A stretch of 64,000 nt of DNA. Origin: Photobacterium lipolyticum (GTDB taxonomy: Bacteria; Pseudomonadota; Gammaproteobacteria; Enterobacterales; Vibrionaceae). This document shows positions 35,208 through 45,419 of the stretch, one piece after another. The notes beneath the pieces were generated by a model. The model saw only the letters and a program-made list of their open reading frames with translations, was not told the DNA's origin and searched no databases. The translations under genes were made by a program, and so were the position numbers. Location of the stretch: positions 1 to 64,000 of the forward strand of contig NZ_PYMC01000012.1 in NCBI RefSeq assembly GCF_003026475.1. Direction: 5' to 3'. How positions within the stretch are numbered: position 1 is the stretch's first letter; each line of letters begins with the position of its first letter.

Positions 35208-36467
35208 ATGTTTTTTAAGCAAGTTTCCCGCTCATTGTTTGTTAAGTTTTTGGGCATGTTGTTCAGTTTATATAGCGTTAGGGTACAATTGGATTTGCTT
35301 GGCGCTGAAAGTTATGCTATTTGGGCGGTTATATTCAATATTGTAAATTGGATTTTGATTTTAGATTTTGGGTTAGGTAATAGTATAAGAAATAAATTGG
35401 TAGACTCAATAAAAGATAGTAATTGGGAAGAAGCATCTATTTTGATAAATAAGGTGTATCGTTCCAGTCTATTATTTGGTTTGCTGTTTAGTTTTGTTTA
35501 TATATTTTCTAATCTGTATTTATTTGTATCAGCTGGCAAGGTTGATAACTTATTTGCTATTAACTTTATAGTAGGAAGCTTTATTGTTGTGTTTGCAATG
35601 CTTCCTATTAATCAAATATTACATGCATTTAGTAAATCTGAAATTGTTATTCTTATACAGACGTTAATAACAACGCTTGGTTTGGTTTTTGTTTTGCTTT
35701 TCCAAGATTATGTCAGCTTAAATATTATTTCTATAATATATGGGGTGTCAACTTTCTTTGTTTATTTGGGTGTAACGATATGGTTTTTTTGTTTAAATAA
35801 AAAAATACATATAAATATTTTTTCTATACCAATAAAGGATGTTATAAGCGTAATTAAACCAGGGGTAATATATTTTGTTTTTCAAGTTAATGTTATTCTT
35901 ATTTTTTCTTCTGATAGGCTTATAATTTCAAATTTTTATGACTTTGAATCAGTAGTATCTTATGATTTATTGATGCGATATTTTAATTTGTTTATCGTTG
36001 CGAGTGTCATGATAAGTAACCCTGTTTGGAGCTCAGTAAGAGGGTTTTATAACTCGGGATCCGAGTGTCAAATTAATGCGTTTCTTTTAAAGTTAGCTAA
36101 AATACAAGCTTTTGGGGTGGGTTTACTGATCATAATGTGTGTGTGTGCTGATGACTTTATATCGTTATGGGTCGGTAACCAGTATCATTATGATTGGCTT
36201 TCTTATAATAACTTAGTGTATTTTGCACTTCTTTCTTGGGGGTACTCTTTTTATTCATTAATGGCAAATGTCGCGAATGGATTAGGAGAAAATAAAATCC
36301 AGCTAATACTTGGTAGTGTTTCTGTTTTATCTAAAATTCCTATTACTCTGTTTTTGATTGATTATTTTGATGATTCTTTCATTGCTGTGGTTTTGGCAAC
36401 TACTATTTGTTTATTACCATTCCCTCTCTATTTTATCTGTTATTTAATGTTTAGGAAGTTTAGATGA
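35208..36467 (+). CDS. wzx: Wzx-type flippase
   Basis: A polytopic membrane protein (about 419 residues, roughly 12 helices) of the polysaccharide transport (PST/MATE-like) family that flips lipid-linked repeat units to the periplasm. The N-terminus FKQVSRSLFVKFLGMLFSLYSVRVQLDLLGAESYAIWAV is typical of O-antigen flippases, with an amphipathic start and the LG...Y.IW motif. I use the ATG at 35208 (GGTG upstream); TTG at 35196 and GTG at 35199 are also in frame. Its end overlaps the next start by ATGA. Confidence 0.88.
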   Translation: MFFKQVSRSLFVKFLGMLFSLYSVRVQLDLLGAESYAIWAVIFNIVNWILILDFGLGNSIRNKLVDSIKDSNWEEASILINKVYRSSLLFGLLFSFVYIFSNLYLFVSAGKVDNLFAINFIVGSFIVVFAMLPINQILHAFSKSEIVILIQTLITTLGLVFVLLFQDYVSLNIISIIYGVSTFFVYLGVTIWFFCLNKKIHINIFSIPIKDVISVIKPGVIYFVFQVNVILIFSSDRLIISNFYDFESVVSYDLLMRYFNLFIVASVMISNPVWSSVRGFYNSGSECQINAFLLKLAKIQAFGVGLLIIMCVCADDFISLWVGNQYHYDWLSYNNLVYFALLSWGYSFYSLMANVANGLGENKIQLILGSVSVLSKIPITLFLIDYFDDSFIAVVLATTICLLPFPLYFICYLMFRKFR

Positions 36468-37183
36468 AAGTTTCGGTTATTACTGTTTCTTATAACAGTC
36501 AAGAGTTTATATTCGATTCTATTAATTCTGTAAATAATCAGACTTATGAAAATTTGGAGCATGTTATAGTTGACGGTGGTTCATCTGACAACACTATGGA
36601 TATCGTCTACAAATTAGCCAAACGTAAACCTATTATATTAAGTGAAAGTGATAATGGTATTTACGATGCTTGGAACAAGGCATTGTCATTAGCTACAGGT
36701 GATGTGATATGTTTTTGCAATACAGATGACTTTTGGCCGGAAGATTATATTGAAGTTGCTATGAAAACTTTAATTTCTAATGAAGATAGTGTTGTTTATG
36801 GCGATGTTGTCATGGTCTCTAGGGAAAATCTTATTAAGTCGTCTAAAGAAGTTGGCTATTACTGTGAAAAAAATATTTATAGAGGGTTCAATTTTAGAAC
36901 AACATCTATATTTGTAAGTAAGTCAATCTTTGACTTCGTGGGGTTATTCGATGTTAGCTTCAAAATCGCTGGTGATTCAGATTGGCTGTTGAGAGCAAAG
37001 AATAAAGGGATCTGCTTTACTCATGCCAACCATACAGTATATATGCGAGATGGCGGAATTAGCAATGAGTATGAATCAACAGCTTTTAAAGAGTACATAA
37101 GAGCGCTTTCTAAAAATAACTGTGCTAACCTAAAGTCTTACTATGTGTTTTTTAAAAAATTGATTAAGAGTTTGATAAGATAA
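36464..37183 (+). CDS. GT2 glycosyltransferase
   Basis: A 239-residue GT-A fold family 2 transferase. The N-terminus VSVITVSYNSQEFIFDSINSV is the nucleotide-binding strand and helix. VDGGSSDNT and the SESDNGIYDAWNKALSLATG segment follow, and NTDD is the DXD-type metal site (about residue 86). RDGGISN near the C-terminus is typical of colanic-acid type GT2 enzymes (WcaA/WcaE-like). Overlaps wzx by four bases. Sugar unknown. Confidence 0.9.
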   Translation: MKVSVITVSYNSQEFIFDSINSVNNQTYENLEHVIVDGGSSDNTMDIVYKLAKRKPIILSESDNGIYDAWNKALSLATGDVICFCNTDDFWPEDYIEVAMKTLISNEDSVVYGDVVMVSRENLIKSSKEVGYYCEKNIYRGFNFRTTSIFVSKSIFDFVGLFDVSFKIAGDSDWLLRAKNKGICFTHANHTVYMRDGGISNEYESTAFKEYIRALSKNNCANLKSYYVFFKKLIKSLIR

Positions 37184-37184
37184 C

Positions 37185-37724
37185 ATGTTTAAAAAGCAGG
37201 CCGTTTACGTATTTATTTATTTCTCAAATCTGACATTCAATTTAATGCCTTTTTTTCTTTTAAAGAAAATTTTTCTGGTCTTATTGGGGGCTAAGATTGG
37301 AAAAAACTCGACCTTACACACGCCAATTAAGTTTTTTAACTTGACTCGGAAGTTGAACATTGGGAGTAATGTTACAATTAATCCTGGTTGTTATTTGGAT
37401 GATCGAGGAGGGATATTTATCGGCAATAATGTCAATATTTCACACTCTGTTAGGATTTATACTGCAGGTCACAATATCAATAGTCCTGATATGAGATATT
37501 TTGAACGTTCGGTTTTAATCTCTGACAATGTGTGGATATTCCCTAATGTTTTAATTATGCCTGGAGTTAAGTTGGGTAAAGGTTGCGTGATTTTGCCTGG
37601 TGCTGTTGTTACTAAATCTTATCCAGAACGTTCTATTGTTGGTGGTAACCCATCAAAAATAGTTGGCAGTAGAGATTGTGGCACAAATTATTGCATTAAT
37701 CATTCATATTGGTTCGTCAATTAA
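37185..37724 (+). CDS. Left-handed beta-helix acyltransferase (WcaF-like)
   Basis: A 179-residue hexapeptide-repeat acetyltransferase. Repeats run from about residue 35 (LGAKIGKNSTLHTPI) through IGSNVTINPGCYLDD and IGNNVNISHSVRIYTAGHN, where the His is the likely catalytic base. It ends VWIFPNVLIMPGVKLGKGCVILPGAVVTKS and VGGNPSKIVG. Such enzymes O-acetylate capsule or O-antigen residues from acetyl-CoA. The hydrophobic N-terminus suggests membrane association. It starts one base after the previous stop codon. Confidence 0.9.
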   Translation: MFKKQAVYVFIYFSNLTFNLMPFFLLKKIFLVLLGAKIGKNSTLHTPIKFFNLTRKLNIGSNVTINPGCYLDDRGGIFIGNNVNISHSVRIYTAGHNINSPDMRYFERSVLISDNVWIFPNVLIMPGVKLGKGCVILPGAVVTKSYPERSIVGGNPSKIVGSRDCGTNYCINHSYWFVN

Positions 37725-37830
37725 TTTTTTATGATTATTTAGTTTTATTTTACTTTTCTATATAAGTTAGAGACAGAGATGGTTCTTTAAATTTGTCCAC
37801 TTTATTTAATATTCTATAGGTTGAAACTTA

Positions 37831-38586
37831 GTGAATGCGTTAATATCTATTATCACACCTGCTTATAATTGCAAGGATACGATTGTTAAGACATATGAAT
37901 CGATTTTGGCCCAATCATATGTGAATTGGGAATGGGTGGTTACAGAAGATTGTTCTAGTGATGAAACTCTTAAGGTTCTTCAAGAAATAGGTTCAAAAGA
38001 TCCTAGAGTGCTTTTGCTTAAAAATGAAGTTAATAGTGGAGCAGCTGTAAGTCGTAACAATTCTATTGGAAATGCTAAAGGAGAGTTTTTGGCTTTTTTA
38101 GATAGCGATGATATTTGGTTGGATAATAAGTTACTAGAACAAATAACTTTCATGGAAAGCAATCGTGTTGATTTTTCTTTTACCGCATATAGATTAATCG
38201 ATGAGTCTGACAGTGATATGAATATAACCGTCGACACCAAGCAAAAAGAGCCTCTGACTTATCACGATATGCTGAAGAAAAAAGCAACGTTAGGGTGTTC
38301 AACTGTAATGCTACGAGTTTCTGCTTTTTCTGATATTCGTATGCCTCTGATAAGAACTGGTCAAGACTACGGGCTTTGGCTCAAGTTATTGAAAAGTGGT
38401 TCTAAAGCATATCCTATCAGTTCTGTTCTTACAAAATATAGGATATTACCTAATTCTATATCAAGAAATAAATTAAAAAAAGCAATTCGTCAGTGGGAAA
38501 TTTATAGGCACATAGAGAATCTATCTATTTTTTATTCTGCAGTATGCTTTTCTTTTTATGCTTGGCGTGCGGTTTTTAGAAAATGA
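37831..38586 (+). CDS. GT2 glycosyltransferase
   Basis: A 251-residue family 2 transferase. It has ISIITPAYNCKDTIVKTYESI at the N-terminus, WVVTEDCSSDET, AVSRNNSIGNAKGEFLAFLDSDD with the DXD metal site (about residues 72-94), and TGQDYGLWLKLLKSG. This pattern is common in O-antigen GT2 enzymes. The start is a GTG with AGG about ten bases upstream. It is the last gene of the AT-rich block. Sugar unknown. Confidence 0.9.
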   Translation: MNALISIITPAYNCKDTIVKTYESILAQSYVNWEWVVTEDCSSDETLKVLQEIGSKDPRVLLLKNEVNSGAAVSRNNSIGNAKGEFLAFLDSDDIWLDNKLLEQITFMESNRVDFSFTAYRLIDESDSDMNITVDTKQKEPLTYHDMLKKKATLGCSTVMLRVSAFSDIRMPLIRTGQDYGLWLKLLKSGSKAYPISSVLTKYRILPNSISRNKLKKAIRQWEIYRHIENLSIFYSAVCFSFYAWRAVFRK

Positions 38587-38615
38587 ATTTAAGTATATAA
38601 TTAGTGAGGTTGTTA

Positions 38616-40046
38616 ATGAATAATACGTCAGATATTATCCAGTCGTCTGGTATTCTATTTGGTACCAGTGGCGCTCGTGGTTTGGTTACTCAATTTACCC
38701 CTGACGCTTGTGCTGCGTTTGCGCATGCGTTTATAGCGAGTATTGAGAATAAATTTAATTTTACTCATGTAGCTATTGCCATTGATAACCGCCCTAGTAG
38801 CCAAGCAATGGCGCAAGCCTGTATTCAAGCGATTCGAGCTCGTGGGTTAGAAGCGATTTATTATGGTGTAGTCCCAACGCCTGCATTGGCATACACTGCG
38901 ATGCAAGACAATATTCCTTGTATTATGGTCACAGGCAGCCACATTCCATTTGATCGTAATGGCCTTAAGTTTTATCGTCCCGATGGCGAAATCAGTAAAG
39001 CGGATGAGCAAGCCATCTTAAGTGCAACCGCTGAGTTTGACGCCATTTCTGAACTTCCTGAGTTAGAGGTCAATACCAAAGCGGCGACAGCTTATATTGA
39101 GCGATACACCTCATTATTTGAACGCTTATTGCTCGAAGGGAAACGAATCGGTATTTATGAGCATTCAAGTGCTGGTCGTGACTTATATGCTGATATGTTT
39201 ACCGCACTTGGCGCTGAAGTAATCGCTTTAGAGCGTAGCGACGAGTTCGTTCCTATTGATACGGAAGCCGTTTCTGATGCAGATAAGCTCAAAGCAAAGA
39301 AATGGTCTGAGCAATATCATCTTGACTTTATCTTCTCTACAGATGGTGATGGTGACAGGCCTCTTGTTGCTGATGAAAACGGTGACTGGCTGCGTGGCGA
39401 TGTGCTCGGCTTGCTATGTGCCAATGAAATGAAGATAGAAGCGCTAGCGGTTCCAGTTAGCTGTAATACTGCCATTGAAAGCTGTGAGCTATTTAGCCAT
39501 GTTACGCGCACTAAGATTGGTTCGCCCTATGTAATTGCTGAGTTTGAACAGTTAGCGAAAGATTTTCATTCAGTCGCGGGCTTCGAAGCGAATGGTGGTT
39601 TTCTATTAGGTTCTGATGTTGAAGTTAATCAGAACGTTGTGAAAGCATTGCCGACGCGTGATGCGGTATTACCCGCGTTAATGTTGTTAGCGGCATCGAG
39701 AGAAAAGAGCATTTCTGAGTTGGTGAATTCACTGCCACAGCGTATGACGCACAGTGATCGTATTCAAAACTTTGCGACTGAGAAAAGCTTGGCCATTTTA
39801 GCGATAGCGAAAGAGCAACCAGAGGATTTCTTAATTCAGCTCGGTTTTTCTGATAGTGCCGTTGCCTCTATCGATATTACTGATGGTTTACGTATGACAT
39901 TAACCAATGGCGATATCATTCATTTCCGTCCATCGGGTAATGCCCCAGAGCTTCGTTGTTATGCGGAATCTGATTCAATGGTTCAAGCTCAGTACCTAGT
40001 GAACTATGCCTTAAAGCAGGTTCAGTTAGTTAAAATCACCGATTAA
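38616..40046 (+). CDS. manB: Phosphomannomutase
   Basis: Converts mannose-6-P to mannose-1-P, the substrate of ManC. The 476-residue alpha-D-phosphohexomutase has the active-site serine loop [16 protein letters not shown] (about residues 107-122), the metal loop [14 protein letters not shown], the sugar-binding [11 protein letters not shown] and the phosphate-binding loop [14 protein letters not shown] start at the ATG at 38616, which has GAGG upstream, not the GTG at 38604. Phosphoglucomutase-type specificity cannot be excluded, but with manC and gmd in the cluster phosphomannomutase is the natural reading. GC content returns to backbone-like here. Confidence 0.93.
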   Translation: MNNTSDIIQSSGILFGTSGARGLVTQFTPDACAAFAHAFIASIENKFNFTHVAIAIDNRPSSQAMAQACIQAIRARGLEAIYYGVVPTPALAYTAMQDNIPCIMVTGSHIPFDRNGLKFYRPDGEISKADEQAILSATAEFDAISELPELEVNTKAATAYIERYTSLFERLLLEGKRIGIYEHSSAGRDLYADMFTALGAEVIALERSDEFVPIDTEAVSDADKLKAKKWSEQYHLDFIFSTDGDGDRPLVADENGDWLRGDVLGLLCANEMKIEALAVPVSCNTAIESCELFSHVTRTKIGSPYVIAEFEQLAKDFHSVAGFEANGGFLLGSDVEVNQNVVKALPTRDAVLPALMLLAASREKSISELVNSLPQRMTHSDRIQNFATEKSLAILAIAKEQPEDFLIQLGFSDSAVASIDITDGLRMTLTNGDIIHFRPSGNAPELRCYAESDSMVQAQYLVNYALKQVQLVKITD

Positions 40047-40062
40047 GCTTCGAGATATACAG

Positions 40063-41229
40063 ATGAAAATTGCTATTGCAGGTACAGGCTATGTCGGCCT
40101 GTCAAATGCGATGCTGCTTGCTCAGCATCACGAGGTTATTGCTGTAGATATTATCGAAGAAAAAGTACAACTTCTGAATGATAAGATCTCTCCAATAGTC
40201 GATAAGGAAATTGAAGATTTTCTAAAAAATATAGATCTGAATTTCACGGCAACACTAGATACAGAATTAGCCTATAAAGATGCTGATTATGTCGTGATTG
40301 CGACACCAACCGATTACGATGTCGAAAACCATTACTTTAATACCTCCTCAGTTGAAGCGGTGATTAAAGAAGTGATGGCTATTAACCCAAATGCGGTAAT
40401 GGTGATTAAGTCCACAATACCTGTTGGTTATACCAAACAGCTTAAAGAAGAGTTGGGTTGTGAGAATATTATTTTCTCGCCAGAGTTTCTGCGTGAAGGC
40501 CGTGCCTTATACGATAATTTGTATCCATCTCGTATCATTGTGGGCGAACAAAGCGAGCGAGCCAAAGTGTTTGCTGACTTGCTGGTTGAAGGTGCGATTA
40601 AAGACGACATTGAAGTGTTGTTTACCGACTCAACCGAAGCTGAAGCAGTGAAGTTGTTCTCGAACACCTACCTGGCAATGCGCGTTGCTTATTTCAATGA
40701 ACTAGATTCTTATGCCGAAACTCACGATCTGGATAGCCGCCAAATCATTGAAGGTGTGGGCTTAGACCCACGTATTGGCAACCATTACAACAACCCATCA
40801 TTTGGCTACGGTGGTTACTGTCTGCCGAAAGATACCAAGCAGCTTCGTGCCAACTATAAAGAAGTACCGAATTGCCTGATTGGTGCGATTGTTGAAGCCA
40901 ATACCACGCGTAAAGACTTCGTTGCTGATTCTATTCTTAAACGCAATCCGAAGCGTGTTGGTATTTACCGTCTAATCATGAAGTCGGGTTCGGATAACTT
41001 CCGGGCGTCGAGTATTCAGGGCATCATGAAACGTATTAAGGCGAAGGGCATTGAGGTCGTGGTCTATGAGCCTGTATTAAAGGACAAAGAGTTCTTCAAT
41101 TCTGCCGTTATCTCAGGACTTGCAGACTTTAAAGCAATGTCCGATGTGATCGTTTCTAACCGTATGGACATTGAGCTTGAAGATGTTGCTGAAAAAGTCT
41201 ACACCCGTGATTTGTTCGGTAGTGACTAA
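40063..41229 (+). CDS. ugd: UDP-glucose 6-dehydrogenase
   Basis: A 388-residue NAD-dependent enzyme that oxidises UDP-glucose to UDP-glucuronate. It has the N-terminal Rossmann motif [28 protein letters not shown], and the catalytic cysteine in [14 protein letters not shown] (about residue 250). It begins 16 bp after manB. UDP-GlcA would supply the predicted uronate of the repeat unit and the substrate type for the C5-epimerase at 31826. Confidence 0.96.
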   Translation: MKIAIAGTGYVGLSNAMLLAQHHEVIAVDIIEEKVQLLNDKISPIVDKEIEDFLKNIDLNFTATLDTELAYKDADYVVIATPTDYDVENHYFNTSSVEAVIKEVMAINPNAVMVIKSTIPVGYTKQLKEELGCENIIFSPEFLREGRALYDNLYPSRIIVGEQSERAKVFADLLVEGAIKDDIEVLFTDSTEAEAVKLFSNTYLAMRVAYFNELDSYAETHDLDSRQIIEGVGLDPRIGNHYNNPSFGYGGYCLPKDTKQLRANYKEVPNCLIGAIVEANTTRKDFVADSILKRNPKRVGIYRLIMKSGSDNFRASSIQGIMKRIKAKGIEVVVYEPVLKDKEFFNSAVISGLADFKAMSDVIVSNRMDIELEDVAEKVYTRDLFGSD

Positions 41230-41717
41230 TTATTGTAAAATGTGACTTTGCCAATAGTTTGGCCTATTGGCCGGAGATATTGCTTGCAGGTAATGGCCTG
41301 ATTTCTCATCGCATTGTATTCAAAGGCACATTGCCTGAGACAGCACAGAGACATGCTGGCCGTCCCAGTTTACGTTAACTGCGACTAAATGGAATGGATG
41401 GCTATATGCCTTATCTGCAACCAATTAAGTTGGCCTTTGCTTGTGATAACCATCGGCTCTTTGGCTTCCAATGCTATCCATCTAAGTCTTGTTGGTATTT
41501 ACCCAACAGAACCTAGGTTACTTTAAAGCCTTTGTTGAATATGGATTACGTAAAGATTCATTAGGTAATGATTTCAGTGATTACCATGAAAACATGGATC
41601 GGTGATGATGAACTATTGAAGTTCACTAGTTAGAGTTTACACTGGTTGCTTCAAGACGTTTTTAACAAATAACGACTATCTGATACTTGAGTTATTGAAC
41701 TATATTCTGGGAAATAA
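41230..41717. other. Intergenic decay region between ugd and galE
   Basis: No intact gene is seen. A stem-loop (GCCAATAG with CTATTGGC, 41250-41271) follows the ugd stop. A galU fragment lies at 41510-41605. The remaining sequence is unassigned and looks like decayed coding DNA. There are no heptamer arrays here. Confidence 0.6.
41510..41605 (+). pseudogene. galU: galU 3'-end remnant
   Basis: Translates as [19 protein letters not shown] followed by NDFSDYHENM and a stop. This aligns with [21 protein letters not shown] near the C-terminus of the intact GalU at 42954-43874. Only about 31 codons remain, and the DNA differs at many third positions, so it comes from a diverged galU rather than a recent copy. 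Confidence 0.85.
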
Positions 41718-42734
41718 ATGACAATTTTAGTTACTGGTGGTGCGGGTTACATTGGTTCGCACACTGTGGTTCAGCTTTTAGAGCAGGGCAGTGATGTGGT
41801 TGTTTTAGATAACCTCAGTAATTCCAGTAAAACCTCTTTAGCGCGTGTTGAGCAAATTACAGGTAAGTCCCCTGTCTTTTATTGTGGTGATATTCTTGAC
41901 CGTGATATTTTGCGTGAAATTTTCAATAACCACAGTATCGATTCCGTTATTCACTTTGCCGGCTTAAAAGCCGTCGGTGAATCGGTTCGAAAGCCACTGG
42001 ATTATTACCGCAATAATGTCACTGGCTCTGCGGCTCTGGTTGAAGAGATGCAGAAGGCGGGCGTGTTCAAGTTGGTCTTTAGCTCGTCGGCCACGGTGTA
42101 TGGCGATCCTGCCAGTGTGCCCATTCGCGAAGATTTTCCCGTCGGCGGTACCACCAACCCTTATGGCACTTCTAAGCTTATGGTCGAGCAGGTGCTGCGT
42201 GATGTTGCAAAATCGGATGAGCGTTTCTCGTTTGTTATCCTGCGTTATTTCAATCCGGTCGGCGCTCACGAGTCAGGCCTTATTGGTGAAGATCCTAACG
42301 GTATTCCCAACAACTTGCTGCCTTATATTTCGCAGGTTGCGGTCGGTAAATTAGCCAACCTGGCTGTCTTTGGGGATGATTACCCCACCAAAGACGGCAC
42401 AGGGGTGCGAGATTATATCCACGTGGTTGATTTGGCCGCCGGGCATCTAAAAGCACTGGAGCGTATCGCCGAAGATAAAGGGGTCTTTACCTATAACTTA
42501 GGTACAGGCATTGGCTATTCGGTTCTTGAGATGGTCAAAGCGTTCGAGCAGGCATCTGGCGTGCCCGTGCCTTTCGTTATCTCTCCCCGCCGTGAGGGTG
42601 ATATCGCGCAATGTTATGCTGAGCCGACGTTGGCAGCTAAAGAACTCGGCTGGCAAGCTGAGCGCGGTATTGCAGAAATGATGCAAGATACCTGGCGTTG
42701 GCAGAAAAATAACCCGAATGGCTACAACAGCTAA
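41718..42734 (+). CDS. galE: UDP-glucose 4-epimerase
   Basis: Interconverts UDP-glucose and UDP-galactose (and possibly the N-acetyl forms). The 338-residue SDR has [16 protein letters not shown] (residues 6-21), SSSATVYG and the catalytic YGTSK, plus [14 protein letters not shown]. It is full length and closely resembles the E. coli/Vibrio GalE. It lies between decayed galU and intact galU in the conserved 3' part of the island. Confidence 0.95.
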   Translation: MTILVTGGAGYIGSHTVVQLLEQGSDVVVLDNLSNSSKTSLARVEQITGKSPVFYCGDILDRDILREIFNNHSIDSVIHFAGLKAVGESVRKPLDYYRNNVTGSAALVEEMQKAGVFKLVFSSSATVYGDPASVPIREDFPVGGTTNPYGTSKLMVEQVLRDVAKSDERFSFVILRYFNPVGAHESGLIGEDPNGIPNNLLPYISQVAVGKLANLAVFGDDYPTKDGTGVRDYIHVVDLAAGHLKALERIAEDKGVFTYNLGTGIGYSVLEMVKAFEQASGVPVPFVISPRREGDIAQCYAEPTLAAKELGWQAERGIAEMMQDTWRWQKNNPNGYNS

Positions 42735-42831
42735 TTATGCCAGATAAGGGCTGATCAAATTCACAGCCCCATTGTCTGAGCTAGGACAGAGACAATTGGC
42801 AAGCTCATTCATGTAACAATGTTTTTTATTT

Positions 42832-42861
42832 ACCCGGTCAGGCTGGCAGGCCTGACCGGGT
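42832..42861. other. Strong palindromic stem-loop between galE and galU
   Basis: ACCCGGTCAGGC (42832-42843) pairs perfectly with GCCTGACCGGGT (42850-42861) over a 6-nt loop. The T-rich stretch is upstream rather than downstream, so it is not a normal terminator on either strand. Confidence 0.6.
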
Positions 42862-42953
42862 ATCGCGCTATATCTGTATTTCGATGGAACAGATGACCGT
42901 TTGGCCGCTACTTTTTATAGGCGGCACGGTAGAGGTTTTTATTAAGGACTTTT

Positions 42954-43874
42954 ATGAAAAAAATAACAAAAGCCGTCATTCCTGTGGCGGGGCTAGGAAC
43001 ACGTATGTTGCCGGCAACCAAGGCCATTCCCAAAGAAATGTTGCCGATTGTCGATAAACCACTGATTCAATATATCGTGAGTGAGTGTGTGGCTGCCGGT
43101 ATTAAAGAAATTGTGTTGGTGACGCATTCATCAAAAAATGCGATAGAAAACCACTTTGATACTTCTTATGAGCTTGAAGCGACCCTGGAAAAACGGGTTA
43201 AGCGTCAGCTTCTTGATGAAGTGCAATCTATTTGCCCGCGTGATGTGACGATTATGCATGTCCGTCAAGGCCATGCGAAGGGACTTGGTCACGCGGTGTT
43301 GTGCGCCAAACCTTTAGTGGGTGATGCGCCGTTTGCAGTGGTCTTGCCCGATGTGATTTTGGATGAGTACACGGCGGATCAACGCACTGAAAACCTGGCC
43401 GCGATGATTCAGCGCTTTGAGCAAACGCAAGCAAGTCAGATCATGGTTGAACCCGTTCCGATGAACGATGTCTCTAAGTACGGTGTGGTGGATTGCGGAG
43501 GCGCAGAACTTAAAGGCGGCGAGTCTCATACCATGACTGCGATGGTTGAAAAACCGGCACTTGAAGATGCCCCGTCGAATCTTGCTGTTGTGGGCCGTTA
43601 TGTGCTCTCTTCTAAGATCTGGGACAAACTTGCGATCACTCCACCAGGTGCGGGTGATGAAATTCAGCTGACGGATGCCATTGATATGTTAATGGCACAA
43701 GAGACGGTTGAAGCCTTTCATATGACGGGTAAGTCACACGATTGTGGTGATAAGCTGGGTTATCTGAAAGCGTTTGTCGAATACGGTCTGCGTCATGAGT
43801 CTTTAGGTGCTGATTTTGGTGCTTACTTGAAAACGCTGTCAGGTGATGGAGCTGCGTTGAAGTTGGTGGGGTAA
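42954..43874 (+). CDS. galU: UTP-glucose-1-phosphate uridylyltransferase
   Basis: Makes UDP-glucose, the precursor for Ugd and GalE. The 306-residue product is full length. It has [21 protein letters not shown] (residues 9-29), [11 protein letters not shown], the metal-binding VLPDVI and the [20 protein letters not shown] segment near the C-terminus. It is the last gene of the co-oriented sugar block. Two bases before its stop codon begins a third-family intergenic motif, and heptamer arrays reappear after it. Confidence 0.96.
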   Translation: MKKITKAVIPVAGLGTRMLPATKAIPKEMLPIVDKPLIQYIVSECVAAGIKEIVLVTHSSKNAIENHFDTSYELEATLEKRVKRQLLDEVQSICPRDVTIMHVRQGHAKGLGHAVLCAKPLVGDAPFAVVLPDVILDEYTADQRTENLAAMIQRFEQTQASQIMVEPVPMNDVSKYGVVDCGGAELKGGESHTMTAMVEKPALEDAPSNLAVVGRYVLSSKIWDKLAITPPGAGDEIQLTDAIDMLMAQETVEAFHMTGKSHDCGDKLGYLKAFVEYGLRHESLGADFGAYLKTLSGDGAALKLVG

Positions 43875-44167
43875 AGAGCGGACCTATAGTTCTATGGATA
43901 AGCAGTTTCGAGTTACTAGATGCGAGTCGCGAGGAAAAGCGGAGATTAGGACCTAATACCCAGTAATAAGAAGCGAATGCGCTGCGTTTCGAGAAGCTGG
44001 ATAAAAAAGCAATAATCATTGATTCGCGCTTTTCCCTCGAACTCTATTAATCTCGATACTCGATACTCGTTCCTAGAACCTAGTTTCTTTGCTTGTTCAC
44101 ACGTCGTTATCAATAATATTACTCGACACTCGACACTCGACACTCGACACTCGACACTCGACACTCA
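43872..44167. repeat. Third-family motif plus heptamer array with (ACTCGAC)x6
   Basis: The third motif (AGAGCGG then TTCTATGG) starts at the galU stop. CGAG/CTAG units follow, then CTCG units (ATACTCGATACTCG), and finally six perfect ACTCGAC units at 44121-44162. The array ends about 35 bp before the wecA ATG. Confidence 0.85.
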
Positions 44168-44201
44168 CACCCACCCTTTTAACCTAGACACTTACATTCT
44201 T

Positions 44202-45305
44202 ATGACTACCGCATTTATTTTTGTTTTTGTTGCTTCATTTTGCAGTCTCTTTGTCTTTCGCAAAGTGGCAAAACGCATTGGTTTGGTTGACAAGCCAAAC
44301 GCTCGTAAACATCATCAGGGCGTTGTCCCGTTGGTGGGTGGTGTTTCAATCTTTGTGACCCTTGCTATTACTTTATTATTATCACCGCTTGAAACTGACG
44401 CAGTTCTGTTTCTTTGTTGTGCCACCATTTTGGTGATCACCGGGGTGATTGATGATCGCTATGACATTAGTTTTAAAATCCGTTTAATTACTCAGGCGGG
44501 TGTATCGCTGGCGATGATCATTCTTGGCGATAAGAGCTTACATAGCCTGGGGTATCTGATGGGCAGTGAAGCAATTGAACTTTCCGTTGCAGCAAGTTAT
44601 ATCATCACTATTTTAGGCGTTATCGGGGCGATTAACGCTTTTAATATGGTTGATGGTATTGATGGCCTGCTTGGCGGGCTGGCTTCGGTGACCTTTGGTG
44701 CATTGGGCTTTATGTTCCTGATTGATGGCAATATGGAGCTGGCGCTGATCTGTGGCCTGATTGTCACTGCGATGGTGCCGTATATCTTGTTAAATTTGGG
44801 TTTTCCACTGGGCCGTCGCTTTAAGGTCTTCATGGGCGATGCCGGCAGCATCTTTATTGGCTTCACTGTGATTTGGTTGTTGATTGAGGCCACGCAAGGG
44901 ACTAACACTACGCATATCCGTCCTGTAACGGCATTGTGGGTGATTGCCATGCCATTAATGGATATGGCAACCATTATGGTGCGTCGGGTCCGAAAAGGGC
45001 AATCACCGTTTAAACCAGATCGTGAGCACCTGCACCATATCTGTCAGCGTATCGGCTTATCATCAAATATGTCGCTGTTTGTGATCTGTCTGATGGCATC
45101 TCTGATGGCTGGGGTTGGTATTTGGTCTGATATGGAAAAGATCAATGAATCGGTGATGTTCTTCAGTTTCTTGTCGGTATTTGCGGTGTACTTTTTTGTT
45201 ATCAGCCATATCTGGCGCATTATTACTATTGTTCACAAGCTGTTTGGTACCAATAAAGCTGTTCAGTTTAATTTGGATGCGCAGCAGAGCGGTGCAGAAA
45301 AATAG
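44202..45305 (+). CDS. wecA: WecA-type undecaprenyl-phosphate GlcNAc-1-phosphate transferase
   Basis: An initiating transferase that puts GlcNAc-1-P (or a related HexNAc) on undecaprenyl phosphate. It has 367 residues and about eleven helices. Motifs: DKPNARKHHQGVVPLVGG (about 26-43), DDRYDIS, NAFNMVDGIDGLLGG with catalytic Asp residues, FMGDAGS, and the HIH-type DREHLHHICQRIGLS loop. The ATG at 44202 gives the family N-terminus; the open frame back to 44019 translates the heptamer array and is rejected. A paralogue with the same motifs lies at 46130-47224. Confidence 0.93.
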   Translation: MTTAFIFVFVASFCSLFVFRKVAKRIGLVDKPNARKHHQGVVPLVGGVSIFVTLAITLLLSPLETDAVLFLCCATILVITGVIDDRYDISFKIRLITQAGVSLAMIILGDKSLHSLGYLMGSEAIELSVAASYIITILGVIGAINAFNMVDGIDGLLGGLASVTFGALGFMFLIDGNMELALICGLIVTAMVPYILLNLGFPLGRRFKVFMGDAGSIFIGFTVIWLLIEATQGTNTTHIRPVTALWVIAMPLMDMATIMVRRVRKGQSPFKPDREHLHHICQRIGLSSNMSLFVICLMASLMAGVGIWSDMEKINESVMFFSFLSVFAVYFFVISHIWRIITIVHKLFGTNKAVQFNLDAQQSGAEK

Positions 45306-45345
45306 TCGCTATCAAGAACGATAATACGTAGGTTAGTGGGGTGAT

Positions 45346-45381
45346 GAAGGGCTGTATATCAATGGACTATAGCCCTTCTTT
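45346..45381 (+). terminator. Terminator after wecA
   Basis: GAAGGGCTGTA (45346-45356) pairs with TATAGCCCTTC (45368-45378), with one G-U pair, followed by TTT. It separates wecA from the convergent small gene. Confidence 0.7.
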
Positions 45382-45419
45382 CATGAACTAGCCGAATGTT
45401 GCTTTAACTGCCGATATCC

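Noticed and set aside
42832-42861. Intrinsic terminator after galE
   Set aside because: The stem is strong but no T tract follows it on either strand; recorded only as a stem-loop.
44019-44201. Longer N-terminus for wecA
   Set aside because: It translates the ACTCGAC array; the family N-terminus begins at the ATG at 44202.
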